DNA of 24,859 bases from an uncultured Alphaproteobacteria bacterium (GCA_913064995.1 CAJYBL010000009.1:1-24859), one strand, 5' to 3'. Shown: positions 7,420 to 16,455, numbered from the stretch's first letter. Made by a program: numbers and translations. The notes: generated from the letters alone by a model not told the origin.

Positions 7420-9522
7420 ATGAAACAACATTCGCTTGATATCCTTCTTCGTCCTCGCTCAATTGCATTTGTTGGGGCATCAGACCGGCCAAATAGCACT
7501 GGCGCAGCAATGCTGGCGATGTGTCTAATTGATGGGTTTGATGGTAAGATCTTTTCAATAAATCCTCGACTGAGCACGCTTAATGGTGGGCCTTGCTATG
7601 CTGATTTGAAAGCATTGCCTGAAGTTCCAGATCATGTCGTTATTGGTGTTGCCAGCCGTTTTGTTGAAGCAGTAGTGGATCAGGCGCTTGAACTTGGCAT
7701 CAGGGCTGCAACCATTTTTGCGTCTTGTTATCTTGATGATGATACGAGCCCTCGTTTGCCCGCGAGGATTGCCGCTAAAGCGTCCTCTGCCGGCATGCAA
7801 ATTTGCGGCGCGAACTGCATGGGTTTTTACACTCCATCTGCTAGGCTACGGGTGGCCAGTGTGGCATCGCCTGACGGCCTGCAAAAAGGTGGAATTACGT
7901 GGATTGCGCAATCTGGATCAGCCTTTGGCGCGCTATCCCATAATGACCGGCGACTTGGTTTCAACTTGGTAGTTTCGACCGGTATGGAGCTTGTTACCAC
8001 GGTTGCTGATTATATGGAATGGGCGTTGCACCAACCTGAAACACGGGTGGTTGGACTGTTTATTGAGACAATACGCAATGCTGCAGGATTTATCGCTGCA
8101 CTTGAGATAGCTCGCAAACGGGGAGTTCCAGTTGTAGTGTTGAAGGTTGGACGCACGCTGAAAAGCGCACAGATGGCGGTGTCACATACTGGGGCAATTG
8201 CCGGTAATGACGCGGTTTATGAGGCTATTTTCCGAGCCTATGGCGTGCACCGCGTTGCAGACATGGATGAAATGGCGGCAACATTAGCGCTGTTTGATAC
8301 CCCGCGTCGACCTGCGCCCGGTCAATTAGGCGCAATCCATGACTCTGGGGGTGAGCGGGAACTTTTGGTTGATTTAGCCGAAGATTATGGCTTTCAGTTT
8401 GCTGAACTGGCATCAGCAACATGCACGGCTCTACAAGAACACCTTGAACCCGGTCTAGTGGCAGAAAACCCTTTGGATGCCTTTGGCACTCATAACAATT
8501 TGGAAGACCGGTTCGCAGCTCTAATTGCAACACTCGTTAACGATACGAATGTTGGGCTTGGGGTGTTTTTGTCTAACCCGCGTGACGGTTACGCCTATGC
8601 TGAAAACTACTGCTCGGCGTTGATTAAGGCTGCCCAGATTACTGATAAACCGCTGGCACTTGCGACCAATTATTCAATGGCAGATGATCGCAAGATAGCC
8701 CTAAGGTTGAAAGAGGCTGGCATACCACTGTTACGTGGGACGCGGAACGCGCTGCTGGCTATTGGACATTTTATGGCTGACCGTGAATTCCGTTCTCGTT
8801 TCTCAACGCTTGGCGAGATCGCACAGCCAAAAGATATAGTTCATGAGGCAGTTGTATCTCGTTGGAAAGCGCGCCTTGCAGACCGGACTTCTTTAACCGA
8901 GGCGGATGGGCTTACCATGCTTGCTGATTTTGGTCTTGCTGCCCCTAGCATGGCCACTGTCACCTCACTGGCAGAGCTTAACGCCGCAATTAATAATCTG
9001 GCATTCCCAATTGTGCTCAAAACTGCTGAAGATTATGCGCATAAAAGTGACGTTGACGGTGTTCGACTTAACCTTACCAGTGCCGATGAAGCCATTGTAG
9101 CTTATACCGAAATGGCCGCCTGCCTTGGTCCAAAAGCACTGATGATGGAAATGGTTCCAGCCGGTTTTGAGCTTTCCTTTGGCGCGGTTTATGATGTTGA
9201 TTTTGGTTCAGTAGTGATTGTTTCTGCAGGCGGTGTGTTGATCGAATTCTTGAACGATAAGGTTGCTGCTCTTGCGCCTTTTGATTGTGAGGCGGCTAAG
9301 AACCTGCTGAGTGAATTGCGAATTGCACGTCTTTTGGCTGGGTATCGCAGTAAACCGGCCGCTGATATGGATGGGCTGGCGAGACAACTGGCCCAATTCT
9401 CCCAAATGGTTGCTCTACTTGGTGATACCATCACTGAAATTGATATCAATCCGGTAATCTGTGGCCCAGATGGTGCCTTTGCCGTTGATTGCCTTGTTTT
9501 AACAAAAGCAGGCGTGAAATAG
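7420..9522 (+). CDS. ADP-forming acyl-CoA synthetase (single-chain, ACD superfamily)
   Basis: 700-residue fusion of the alpha and beta parts found in ADP-forming acid-CoA ligases. The N-terminal CoA-binding domain starts IAFVGASDRPNSTGAAM (15-31). The succinyl-CoA-synthetase-like ligase part contains SHTGAIAGND with the phosphohistidine candidate His256. The C-terminal ATP-grasp domain (about 480-700) includes FPIVLKTAEDYAHKSDVDGV and ends with the metal-binding-type segment TEIDINPVI. The enzyme should activate a carboxylic acid to its CoA thioester via a phosphohistidine intermediate with ATP to ADP. Known relatives use acetate, pimelate-like acids, ferulate (FerA of Sphingobium) or DMSP (DddX), so the substrate is open. 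ATG 7420 has a poor Shine-Dalgarno sequence; no better in-frame start is visible. Confidence 0.88.
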   Translation: MKQHSLDILLRPRSIAFVGASDRPNSTGAAMLAMCLIDGFDGKIFSINPRLSTLNGGPCYADLKALPEVPDHVVIGVASRFVEAVVDQALELGIRAATIFASCYLDDDTSPRLPARIAAKASSAGMQICGANCMGFYTPSARLRVASVASPDGLQKGGITWIAQSGSAFGALSHNDRRLGFNLVVSTGMELVTTVADYMEWALHQPETRVVGLFIETIRNAAGFIAALEIARKRGVPVVVLKVGRTLKSAQMAVSHTGAIAGNDAVYEAIFRAYGVHRVADMDEMAATLALFDTPRRPAPGQLGAIHDSGGERELLVDLAEDYGFQFAELASATCTALQEHLEPGLVAENPLDAFGTHNNLEDRFAALIATLVNDTNVGLGVFLSNPRDGYAYAENYCSALIKAAQITDKPLALATNYSMADDRKIALRLKEAGIPLLRGTRNALLAIGHFMADREFRSRFSTLGEIAQPKDIVHEAVVSRWKARLADRTSLTEADGLTMLADFGLAAPSMATVTSLAELNAAINNLAFPIVLKTAEDYAHKSDVDGVRLNLTSADEAIVAYTEMAACLGPKALMMEMVPAGFELSFGAVYDVDFGSVVIVSAGGVLIEFLNDKVAALAPFDCEAAKNLLSELRIARLLAGYRSKPAADMDGLARQLAQFSQMVALLGDTITEIDINPVICGPDGAFAVDCLVLTKAGVK

Positions 9523-9741
9523 CGTTAGCTTTTAACCGTCTTTCCTGCTTTTTCACAAATAGGCTGTTACCATCATATTATATTTAGCAAGGAACCCCAT
9601 AACTGAATGCGCCAAACTCTCAATCTCTTTATAGCCAGATTGCTCCAATCATTTACTTTATTTGAAAAGCTATGATGATAGAAAGCAGGCTGAAGATGCT
9701 GGTCGTAAAAATTGTTTATTACAACTGAGTGAGAATAGGTA

Positions 9742-11370
9742 ATGGCTGAGTTTGATTATATAATTGTTGGTGCAGGCTCGGCTGGGTCTGCTCTTGCTGC
9801 CCGGCTTAGTGAAAAGCAGGACTCACAGGTGCTTTTGCTCGAGGCAGGGCCTAGTGGGAGGCATCCTTTTTTGCATATTCCGATTGGCTATGGAAAAGTA
9901 TTTTACGATCAACGCTATAATTGGAAATATCATACAAACCCCGAACCGCATCTAAATAACCGATCTATTTACTGGCCACGTGGTAAAGTTTTAGGAGGCT
10001 CATCTTCAATTAATGCCATGGTTTATGTGCGTGGCCATAAGCAGGATTATGACGAATGGAATGCGGTTGCACCAGGCTGGGGTTGGGCAGATGTGGAACC
10101 CATGTTTCGCCGGATGGAGAACTGGCTTGGTCAACCACGAGAAGAACGAGGTCGTGCTGGGCCGCTGGGAATTACTGATGTTACTGACCAAGTTCATCCC
10201 GTGACCCGAGCCTACATAAAAGCGGCGTCAGAGGCCGGCATTCCTTTTAATCCGGATTATAACTCAGGCGATATGGAAGGGGCTTGTTTCTTTCAAATTA
10301 CCACTAAGAATGGTATCCGGTCCTCTACGGCGAATACCTATTTAAAAACCGTGGCTCAGCGATCTAATCTTTGTATTTTGACAGGCGCATTTGTAACAAG
10401 TGTGCTTTTTGACGGTAAGACTGCAACAGGTGTTTCTTATGTGCGTGGTGGCAAGACATTAATAGCTGAGGCAAAAAGAGAAGTTATTCTTTGTGGCGGG
10501 GCTATCAATACGCCCAAGCTTTTACAATTATCGGGGATTGGTGCCGCACCTCTATTAAACGAAATGGGAATTCCAGTTGTAATTGATCAACCTCATGTTG
10601 GGCAAAATCTGATTGATCATGTGGGGCTTGAGCTAATTTATGGGGCAAAGGTTCCAACACTTAACCAGCTCCTAAGGCCTTTATGGGGTAAGGCATGGGT
10701 AGGTCTTCAGTTTCTACTTGGGCGAAAGGGACCACTTTCGATGAGCCTCAATCAGGGGGGAGGGTTTGTCCGCTTTGATCAGGGCAAGGGCACACCAGAT
10801 ATCCAGTTATATTTTATGCCAATGAGTTATAGCTGCGCCCCTAAAGGTAAAAGACCGTTGATGAGTCCAGACCCATTTCCAGCTTATCGCATAGGGTTCA
10901 ATCCATGCAAACCGGAAAGCCGGGGGTATGTTGATATTCAATCACCAGACCCATTTCAGCCTCCGCGGATGCAGGGAAATTATTTGGAAGCAGAAAAAGA
11001 CCGCCAGATCATGATCGCTGGCACACGTCTTATCAGGCGCATTGTAAAGATGCCAGCACTGGCGACCATAACAGATAAAGAAATTTTTCCCAGTAATACC
11101 ATGGAAACAGATGATGACATTATTTCGGTTGCTAGGGATATTAGCTGGACTGTATTTCATCAATGTGGCACCTGCCGCATGGGAAGAGATGAAAAAACAT
11201 CAGTGGTAGATGAGAAGCTCAGAGTTCACGGCATTGGTAATCTTCGTATTGCTGATGCTTCTATTTTTCCGTCTATACCGTCGGGCAACACCAATGCACC
11301 CGCAATTATGGTAGGTGAAATGGCGGCTAATATTATCAAAAATGAAGCATTAATGAAGGCTAAGAGATGA
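9742..11370 (+). CDS. GMC family FAD oxidoreductase (choline dehydrogenase-like)
   Basis: 542 residues. The N-terminal FAD motif is DYIIVGAGSAGSALAARL (5-22). The first GMC signature is GKVLGGSSSINAMVYVRGH, the second GGAINTPKLLQLSGIG. The C-terminal substrate-binding lid carries the HQCGTCRMG stretch with the active-site His, and the closing Asn is in SGNTNAPAIMVGE. Length matches bacterial choline- and alcohol-dehydrogenase homologues of this family. It should oxidise an alcohol to an aldehyde and pass electrons to quinone or cytochrome rather than NAD. The start is preceded by a weak AGGT site. It is the first gene of a five-gene operon, and its stop overlaps the next start as ATGA. True choline specificity is not implied: the operon lacks a BetB-length aldehyde dehydrogenase and a betI gene. 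Confidence 0.9.
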   Translation: MAEFDYIIVGAGSAGSALAARLSEKQDSQVLLLEAGPSGRHPFLHIPIGYGKVFYDQRYNWKYHTNPEPHLNNRSIYWPRGKVLGGSSSINAMVYVRGHKQDYDEWNAVAPGWGWADVEPMFRRMENWLGQPREERGRAGPLGITDVTDQVHPVTRAYIKAASEAGIPFNPDYNSGDMEGACFFQITTKNGIRSSTANTYLKTVAQRSNLCILTGAFVTSVLFDGKTATGVSYVRGGKTLIAEAKREVILCGGAINTPKLLQLSGIGAAPLLNEMGIPVVIDQPHVGQNLIDHVGLELIYGAKVPTLNQLLRPLWGKAWVGLQFLLGRKGPLSMSLNQGGGFVRFDQGKGTPDIQLYFMPMSYSCAPKGKRPLMSPDPFPAYRIGFNPCKPESRGYVDIQSPDPFQPPRMQGNYLEAEKDRQIMIAGTRLIRRIVKMPALATITDKEIFPSNTMETDDDIISVARDISWTVFHQCGTCRMGRDEKTSVVDEKLRVHGIGNLRIADASIFPSIPSGNTNAPAIMVGEMAANIIKNEALMKAKR

Positions 11371-12467
11371 AGCTGAAATCCATAGAAACATTTTGTAATT
11401 CGCATGTAGGCTTCGTCCTTGTCACAGCTGAGGACGGTGCGCAAGGGTGGGGGCAGGTATCAACTTATCACAGCGATATTACATGTGAGATATTACATCG
11501 TCAGGTTGCGCGTTGGGGAATAGGAAGAGACCTGTCGGATTTGGATGATGTTCTTGATTTTATCAACGAACGGGAACATAAGTTTCCTGGCTCATACCTG
11601 CGGCGTGCCATGGCCGGATTTGATACAGCCATATGGGATTTGCGTGGAAAAATCGCTGGTTTGCCAGTAACAAGTCTTCTGGGTGGGTCACCCGGGCCAA
11701 TTCGTGCCTATGCCAGTTCTATGAAAAGGGATATTACACCATCTGATGAAGCCGAGCGCTTAAAAAGGCTCAGAGATAAATCAGGTTTTAATGCCTTTAA
11801 AGTAAGGGCTGGCGCAGAGGTTGGCCGCAATCAAGATGAATGGCCTGGCCGCACTGAAGAAATTATCCCGATGATGCGTCGGGAACTAGGTGACGCTGTT
11901 GATTTATTGATAGATGCCAACAGCTGTTATATTCCTGAACGCGCTATCGAAGTTGGGCGCATGCTAGAAGATAACGGCTTTTGCCATTACGAAGAGCCAT
12001 GCCCCTATTGGGAGTTGGAGCAAACAAAACAGGTCACCGATACGCTGTCTATTGATATTACTGGTGGCGAGCAAGATTGTGAAATTCCAACATGGCAACG
12101 CATGATTGACATGCGCGCTGTCAATATTGTTCAACCTGATATCCTTTATCTAGGAGGCATGAGTCGGACTTTAGATGTATGCCGAATGGCGGAAGCTGCT
12201 GGGCTTCCGGTCACCCCACATTGTGCCAATCTTTCGCTTGTTACATTGTTTACCATGCACCTGTTACGCGCTATTCCAAATGCCGGAAAGTATCTGGAAT
12301 TCTCCATTGAAGGGGCTGACTATTATCCCTGGCAGGAGGGGATTTTTGTCAAATCACCATATGATATCGACAATGGGCATGTTGCGGTAACCGATGAACC
12401 TGGATGGGGAATAGAAATTCATCCAGAATGGCTGGCGCGTTCTCAATATCAGATCACCCAGGGTTAA
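11367..12467 (+). CDS. Mandelate racemase/muconate lactonizing (enolase superfamily) enzyme
   Basis: 366 residues with an N-terminal capping domain and a C-terminal barrel. Visible catalytic pattern: Lys145-x-Arg147 (FKVRAG) on the second strand, metal ligands Asp183 (LLIDAN), Glu209 (HYEEP) and Glu235 (GGEQ), then Asp258 (QPD) and His285 (TPHCAN), the His-Asp dyad of the mandelate racemase subgroup. Such enzymes abstract the proton alpha to a carboxylate and racemise or dehydrate acid sugars and hydroxy acids. The usual KxK is KxR here. Translation is coupled to the GMC gene by a 4-base overlap, so its substrate may be the acid or aldehyde product of that enzyme. Exact reaction unknown. Confidence 0.87.
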   Translation: MKLKSIETFCNSHVGFVLVTAEDGAQGWGQVSTYHSDITCEILHRQVARWGIGRDLSDLDDVLDFINEREHKFPGSYLRRAMAGFDTAIWDLRGKIAGLPVTSLLGGSPGPIRAYASSMKRDITPSDEAERLKRLRDKSGFNAFKVRAGAEVGRNQDEWPGRTEEIIPMMRRELGDAVDLLIDANSCYIPERAIEVGRMLEDNGFCHYEEPCPYWELEQTKQVTDTLSIDITGGEQDCEIPTWQRMIDMRAVNIVQPDILYLGGMSRTLDVCRMAEAAGLPVTPHCANLSLVTLFTMHLLRAIPNAGKYLEFSIEGADYYPWQEGIFVKSPYDIDNGHVAVTDEPGWGIEIHPEWLARSQYQITQG

Positions 12468-12486
12468 AATAGCCAGGTGACAATTT

Positions 12487-12492
12487 GGAGGA
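12487..12492 (+). promoter_or_regulatory. Strong ribosome-binding site of the GS-like gene
   Basis: GGAGGA ends six bases before ATG 12499 and is the best Shine-Dalgarno match seen in the window. It suggests that the ligase is the most strongly translated product of this operon. Confidence 0.6.
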
Positions 12493-12498
12493 ATTAAA

Positions 12499-13860
12499 AT
12501 GGAAGCGGTACTTAGCTGGAATGATTTAACCCAGATGGTTAAAAATAAGCAGGTTGATACCGTGCTCGCTTGTCTTGTAGATATGCAAGGACGCTTAATG
12601 GGTAAGCGGTTTCATGCCCAGCATTTTATCGAAACAGCATGGGAAGAAACGCATTGCTGTAACTATCTGCTGGCTACTGATCTAGAAATGGCCACCCCTG
12701 ATGGATATCAGGCTACGTCATGGAAAAAAGGTTATGGCGATTATGTCATGAAACCTATCCTTTCAACTTTACGCCCTGTGCCATGGTTGGAAGGAACAGT
12801 TATGATCCTTTGTGATGTTTTGGATCATCACAGCCATTCTCCTGTTTCACATTCGCCAAGGGCTGTTTTACAAGCCCAAATCGAACGTCTTCAAGAAATG
12901 GGATTGACTGCCATGATGGCAACTGAGCTTGAGTTTTTTTTATTCAAGAAAAGTTATGAAGATATTCAGGTAGACGGCTTTCGTGATTTAGAACCAATCT
13001 CTGGGTATAATGAAGATTATCATATTTTTCAGACGACCAAGGAAGAGCATATCATGCGGCCAATCCGCAATCACCTTTATACAGCAGGTATTCCTGTTGA
13101 GAATTCAAAGGGTGAAGCCGAAGCTGGGCAGGAAGAAATCAATATCAAGTATGCACCGGCTATGCTGACATCTGACTACCATACGATTGCCAAGCATGGG
13201 ATTAAAGAAATGGCTTGGCAGCACGGGCACGCGGCAAGTTTTATAGCAAAATGGAATCATAATCGTGTGGGTTCATCTAGTCATATTCATCAGTCCCTCT
13301 GGCGAGATGGCAAAAATGCTTTTCACGACTCAAGCGATGCTCTTGGCATGTCCAGTTTGATGAAAAATTATATGGCAGGATTACTTAAATATGCGCCCGA
13401 CTGTACATATTTCCTTGCCCCGTACATCAATAGCTATAAGCGTTTTGTCAAAGGGTCATTTGCGCCAACTCGTGCGATCTGGTCAATAGATAATCGCACT
13501 GCTGGTTTCAGGCTATGCGGCGAGGGCACGCAGGCTATCCGTGTGGAATGCCGAATTGGTGGATCAGATCTTAACCCTTATTTAGCATTAGCTGCGCAAA
13601 TTGCTGCTGGAATAGCCGGCATTGAAGAATCTTTGGATTTACCATCAGCAGCCAAAGGTGACATCTATCAGGGTGATACAGGCCTTGTCCCTGATAGTCT
13701 GGATAAAGCCAGAACACATATGATGACATCTGATATGTTGCGAACGGCCATAGGTGATGAGGTTATTGAACATTACGCACGTTGTGCCGAGTGGGAGATT
13801 GAGGAATTTAGCCGCATTGTTACGGATTGGGAAGTTGCCCGAGGATTTGAAAAAGCCTGA
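12499..13860 (+). CDS. Glutamine synthetase-like gamma-glutamyl-amide ligase
   Basis: 453-residue member of the GS superfamily. Metal-binding acidic residues are visible in ATELEFFLF (Glu143, Glu145) and in GEAEAGQEEIN (about 206-214). SSSHIHQSL holds the His pair 262/264, and the ATP/glutamate arginines lie in DNRTAGFR (333, 338) and VECRIGGSD (352). The N-terminal part is shortened, and the NLY(D/E)LP adenylylation motif of housekeeping GlnA is absent, as in PuuA, GmaS and IpuC-type enzymes. These ligate glutamate to an amine instead of ammonia. Operon partners are aldehyde and alcohol dehydrogenases rather than nitrogen regulators, which supports a catabolic ligase acting on an amine or amino alcohol. 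The substrate is inferred, not visible. Confidence 0.88.
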   Translation: MEAVLSWNDLTQMVKNKQVDTVLACLVDMQGRLMGKRFHAQHFIETAWEETHCCNYLLATDLEMATPDGYQATSWKKGYGDYVMKPILSTLRPVPWLEGTVMILCDVLDHHSHSPVSHSPRAVLQAQIERLQEMGLTAMMATELEFFLFKKSYEDIQVDGFRDLEPISGYNEDYHIFQTTKEEHIMRPIRNHLYTAGIPVENSKGEAEAGQEEINIKYAPAMLTSDYHTIAKHGIKEMAWQHGHAASFIAKWNHNRVGSSSHIHQSLWRDGKNAFHDSSDALGMSSLMKNYMAGLLKYAPDCTYFLAPYINSYKRFVKGSFAPTRAIWSIDNRTAGFRLCGEGTQAIRVECRIGGSDLNPYLALAAQIAAGIAGIEESLDLPSAAKGDIYQGDTGLVPDSLDKARTHMMTSDMLRTAIGDEVIEHYARCAEWEIEEFSRIVTDWEVARGFEKA

Positions 13861-13878
13861 TTATTTTTTGAGGATATC

Positions 13879-15255
13879 ATGTCTAAAGAACTCATCTGCC
13901 TGTCTCCAATTGATGGAACAGTTTATGCCACACGCGAGGCTTCATCACTTGAAGCGGCACGAGAAAAGATTGCAATAATGCGTCATGCTCAGATCAAATG
14001 GGCAAACCGCCCATTAGATGAACGCATTACTCTGGTGCTTTCAGGAGTTGGGATTCTAGGGAGCATGCAAGAGGAAATGGTGCCGGAACTGGCTTGGATG
14101 ATGGGCAGGCCTATTCGTTATTGTGGTGAGTTTGGTGGCGTCAATGAAAGAGCCACATATATGGCAGAGATTGCAAAATCTGCGCTTGCAAATGTCCAAG
14201 CTGGCGACGATGAGACTTTTAAACGCTTCATTAAACGTGACCCTCATGGAGTTGTTTTTGTTATTGCTCCATGGAACTATCCGTATCTGACGGCGATCAA
14301 CACCATTGCCCCGGCTTTAATTGCTGGAAATTCGGTTGTTCTGAAGCATGCGACACAGACACTGCTGGCTGGTGAACGTATGGCAAAAGCGTTTCATCAG
14401 GCAGGTATTCCTAGCGATGTATTCATGAATATATTTCTCGATCATGATACGAGCACCAGCCTAATTAAAGAACGTAATTTTGATTTCATCAATTTTACGG
14501 GCTCCGTTGAAGCAGGGCGTGCCATTGAGATAGCCGCGGCAGGGAGTTTTGTTGGTGTAAGCACCGAGCTTGGTGGCAAGGACCCTGCCTATATTATGGA
14601 TGATGCCAATATTGATGTTGCGGTTGATGGACTGATGGATGGGGCGATGTTCAATTCTGGTCAATGCTGTTGTGGTATTGAACGAATTTATATTCACCAA
14701 AGTTATTACGACGCCTTTGTTGATAAATCCATTACATGGGTCAATCAGCTCAAACTTGGTAATCCGCTTGATCCGGATACCACTATGGGCCCTATGGCAC
14801 ATGCTAGATTTGCAGCCACTGTTCGCAACCAAATCAATGATGCAATTGTTAAGGGTGCAACAGCCCATATTGACCGGTTTGCCGCAGATGATGATAACGC
14901 CTATCTAACCCCACAAATTTTGACAGGGGTTAATCATGACATGAAAGTGATGCGAGAAGAAAGCTTTGGCCCAGTGGTTGGCATCATGCCTGTTAAGGAT
15001 GATGAAGAAGCTATACGTTTGATGAACGATTCTGATTATGGATTAACAGCAAGCCTTTGGACAAAAAACAAAGACCGCGCTGAGAAGATTGGCGAGAGGC
15101 TAGAAACAGGAACGGTTTTCATGAACAGAGCTGATTATCTTGATCCAGCCCTTTGCTGGACAGGGTGTAAGAATACTGGGCGTGGCGGTAGCCTTTCTTT
15201 AATCGGATATCATAATCTGACCAGGCCAAAATCATTTCATTTGAAAAAGGCATAG
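13879..15255 (+). CDS. NAD(P)-dependent aldehyde dehydrogenase
   Basis: 458 residues, slightly shorter than the common 480-500. Key residues: Asn133 in APWNYP, Lys156 in VVLKHA, general base Glu230 in STELGGKDP, and catalytic Cys264 within FNSGQCCCGIE (263-265 all Cys, the middle one being the nucleophile by analogy with other family members). The C-terminal EESFGPVVG and DYGLTASLWT stretches are normal. It should oxidise an aldehyde to an acid with NAD(P). ATG 13879 has GAGG five bases upstream and lies 18 bases after the ligase stop. The context suggests that the aldehyde is a gamma-glutamyl-amino-aldehyde produced by one of the neighbouring alcohol dehydrogenases; this is inference. Confidence 0.92.
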   Translation: MSKELICLSPIDGTVYATREASSLEAAREKIAIMRHAQIKWANRPLDERITLVLSGVGILGSMQEEMVPELAWMMGRPIRYCGEFGGVNERATYMAEIAKSALANVQAGDDETFKRFIKRDPHGVVFVIAPWNYPYLTAINTIAPALIAGNSVVLKHATQTLLAGERMAKAFHQAGIPSDVFMNIFLDHDTSTSLIKERNFDFINFTGSVEAGRAIEIAAAGSFVGVSTELGGKDPAYIMDDANIDVAVDGLMDGAMFNSGQCCCGIERIYIHQSYYDAFVDKSITWVNQLKLGNPLDPDTTMGPMAHARFAATVRNQINDAIVKGATAHIDRFAADDDNAYLTPQILTGVNHDMKVMREESFGPVVGIMPVKDDEEAIRLMNDSDYGLTASLWTKNKDRAEKIGERLETGTVFMNRADYLDPALCWTGCKNTGRGGSLSLIGYHNLTRPKSFHLKKA

Positions 15256-15259
15256 AAAA

Positions 15260-16405
15260 ATGACTCTAAATGCAAATTGGGCTTATCCCACCTCTATAAA
15301 ATTTGGCGCTGGGCGCATTAAAGAAATTGCTGAAGCCTGCAGGGCAGTTGGGATGAAAAACCCTCTTTTCGTTACGGATCGGGGATTAGCCACTACTGAT
15401 ATTGCCAAAAAAACCTTGGATTTGCTTGAATCCAACAGTTTAGGGCGTGCCGTTTTTGCAGACGTAGATCCAAACCCAAATGAGAAAAATGCTGCCGCAG
15501 GAGTGAAAGCTTTTAAAGAAGGAGGGCATGATGGGGTTGTTGCCTTTGGTGGCGGTTCAGGTCTGGATTTAGCAAAATTAGTAGCATTCTTAGCGGGTCA
15601 AACTCGACCTTTATGGGATTTTGAAGATATAGGCGACTGTTGGATGCGCGCTGATGCTGAGGCGATTGCCCCTATTGTAGCTGTTCCAACAACAGCAGGA
15701 ACAGGCTCTGAAGTTGGCCGAGCATCGGTAATTACAAACTCGGTTACAAAAGAAAAAAAGATCATATTCCACCCTAAATTTCTACCTAGTATTGTCATTT
15801 GTGATCCCGAGTTGACGGTTAGCATGCCGCCATTTATTACAGCTGGAACAGGGCTTGATGCCTTTGCTCATTGTGTTGAAGCTTATTGTTCGCCTAATCA
15901 TCATCCGATGTCTCAAGGCATTGCACTCGAAGGAATGCGATTGGTTAAAACTTATCTACCTCAAGCCTATGCTGATGGCAGTGATATTGAGGCTCGGGCA
16001 CAAATGATGTCAGCCGCTGCCATGGGTGCCACTGCATTTCAAAAAGGGCTAGGCGCTATCCATGCGCTTTCGCATCCGATTGGTGCGATATATAATACCC
16101 ATCATGGCACAACCAATGCTGTTTGCATGCCTGCTGTCCTTCAATTTAATAAGAGCTTGGTAAATGAGAAATTAGCCAGCGCTGCAAACTATCTTAATAT
16201 TTGTGGGGGATTTGAAGGCTTTTGTGATTTTGTCAACAAACTTAATGCATCCCTTGGTATTCCCAAATCCTTAACTGAAATGGGAATAAAGAATATGGAT
16301 ATTGAAAGGGTTGTTGATGGAGCAATAAGTGATCCTAGTGCAGGCGGTAACCCTATAAAATTAACGCGAGAAAACACAAGAGAACTGTTATTATCTTGCT
16401 GTTAG
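15260..16405 (+). CDS. Iron-type (group III) alcohol dehydrogenase
   Basis: 381 residues. The nucleotide-binding GGGS motif is at 97-100 and TTAGTGSEVG at 144-153. The metal ligands of the FucO/AdhB family are all present: Asp200 and His204 in GLDAFAHCVEA, His268 in GLGAIHALSHP, and His282 in NTHHGTTN, with the 14-residue spacing between the last two conserved. It interconverts an alcohol and an aldehyde with NAD(P). It starts 4 bases after the aldehyde dehydrogenase stop and ends the five-gene operon. Having a flavin-linked and an iron-linked alcohol dehydrogenase in one operon is unusual and suggests two oxidations, or one reversible step balancing redox. Confidence 0.9.
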   Translation: MTLNANWAYPTSIKFGAGRIKEIAEACRAVGMKNPLFVTDRGLATTDIAKKTLDLLESNSLGRAVFADVDPNPNEKNAAAGVKAFKEGGHDGVVAFGGGSGLDLAKLVAFLAGQTRPLWDFEDIGDCWMRADAEAIAPIVAVPTTAGTGSEVGRASVITNSVTKEKKIIFHPKFLPSIVICDPELTVSMPPFITAGTGLDAFAHCVEAYCSPNHHPMSQGIALEGMRLVKTYLPQAYADGSDIEARAQMMSAAAMGATAFQKGLGAIHALSHPIGAIYNTHHGTTNAVCMPAVLQFNKSLVNEKLASAANYLNICGGFEGFCDFVNKLNASLGIPKSLTEMGIKNMDIERVVDGAISDPSAGGNPIKLTRENTRELLLSCC

Positions 16406-16418
16406 ATAATCATTAGCA

Positions 16419-16455
16419 AGTGATCAAAGCAATCGCGAGATTATTTTCGATCACT
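16419..16455 (+). repeat. Inverted repeat after the operon stop
   Basis: AGTGATC (16419-16425) and GATCACT (16449-16455) are perfect 7-bp arms around 23 bases, which contain a smaller AATC/GATT hairpin. It starts 14 bases after the iron alcohol dehydrogenase stop. It may end or stabilise the operon transcript, but no T run follows, so a regulator site is equally possible. Confidence 0.35.

Noticed and set aside
6446..9522. Assignment of the pair as a feruloyl-CoA synthetase plus hydratase-lyase (FerA/FerB)
   Set aside because: The crotonase keeps both glutamates of ordinary hydratases, unlike the hydroxycinnamoyl-CoA hydratase-lyases as I know them, so the specific assignment is not supported.
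9523..9741. Promoter or terminator between the acyl-CoA synthetase and the GMC gene
   Set aside because: I looked for -35/-10 pairs and stem-loops and found none convincing. A promoter is expected there but cannot be placed.
9742..11370. Calling the GMC enzyme BetA (choline dehydrogenase)
   Set aside because: The signatures are shared by many alcohol-oxidising GMC enzymes, and no betB/betI/betT context is present.
14461..14868. 135-codon minus-strand frame opposite the aldehyde dehydrogenase
   Set aside because: Antisense to the conserved catalytic Cys and Glu region; it shows no independent protein character.
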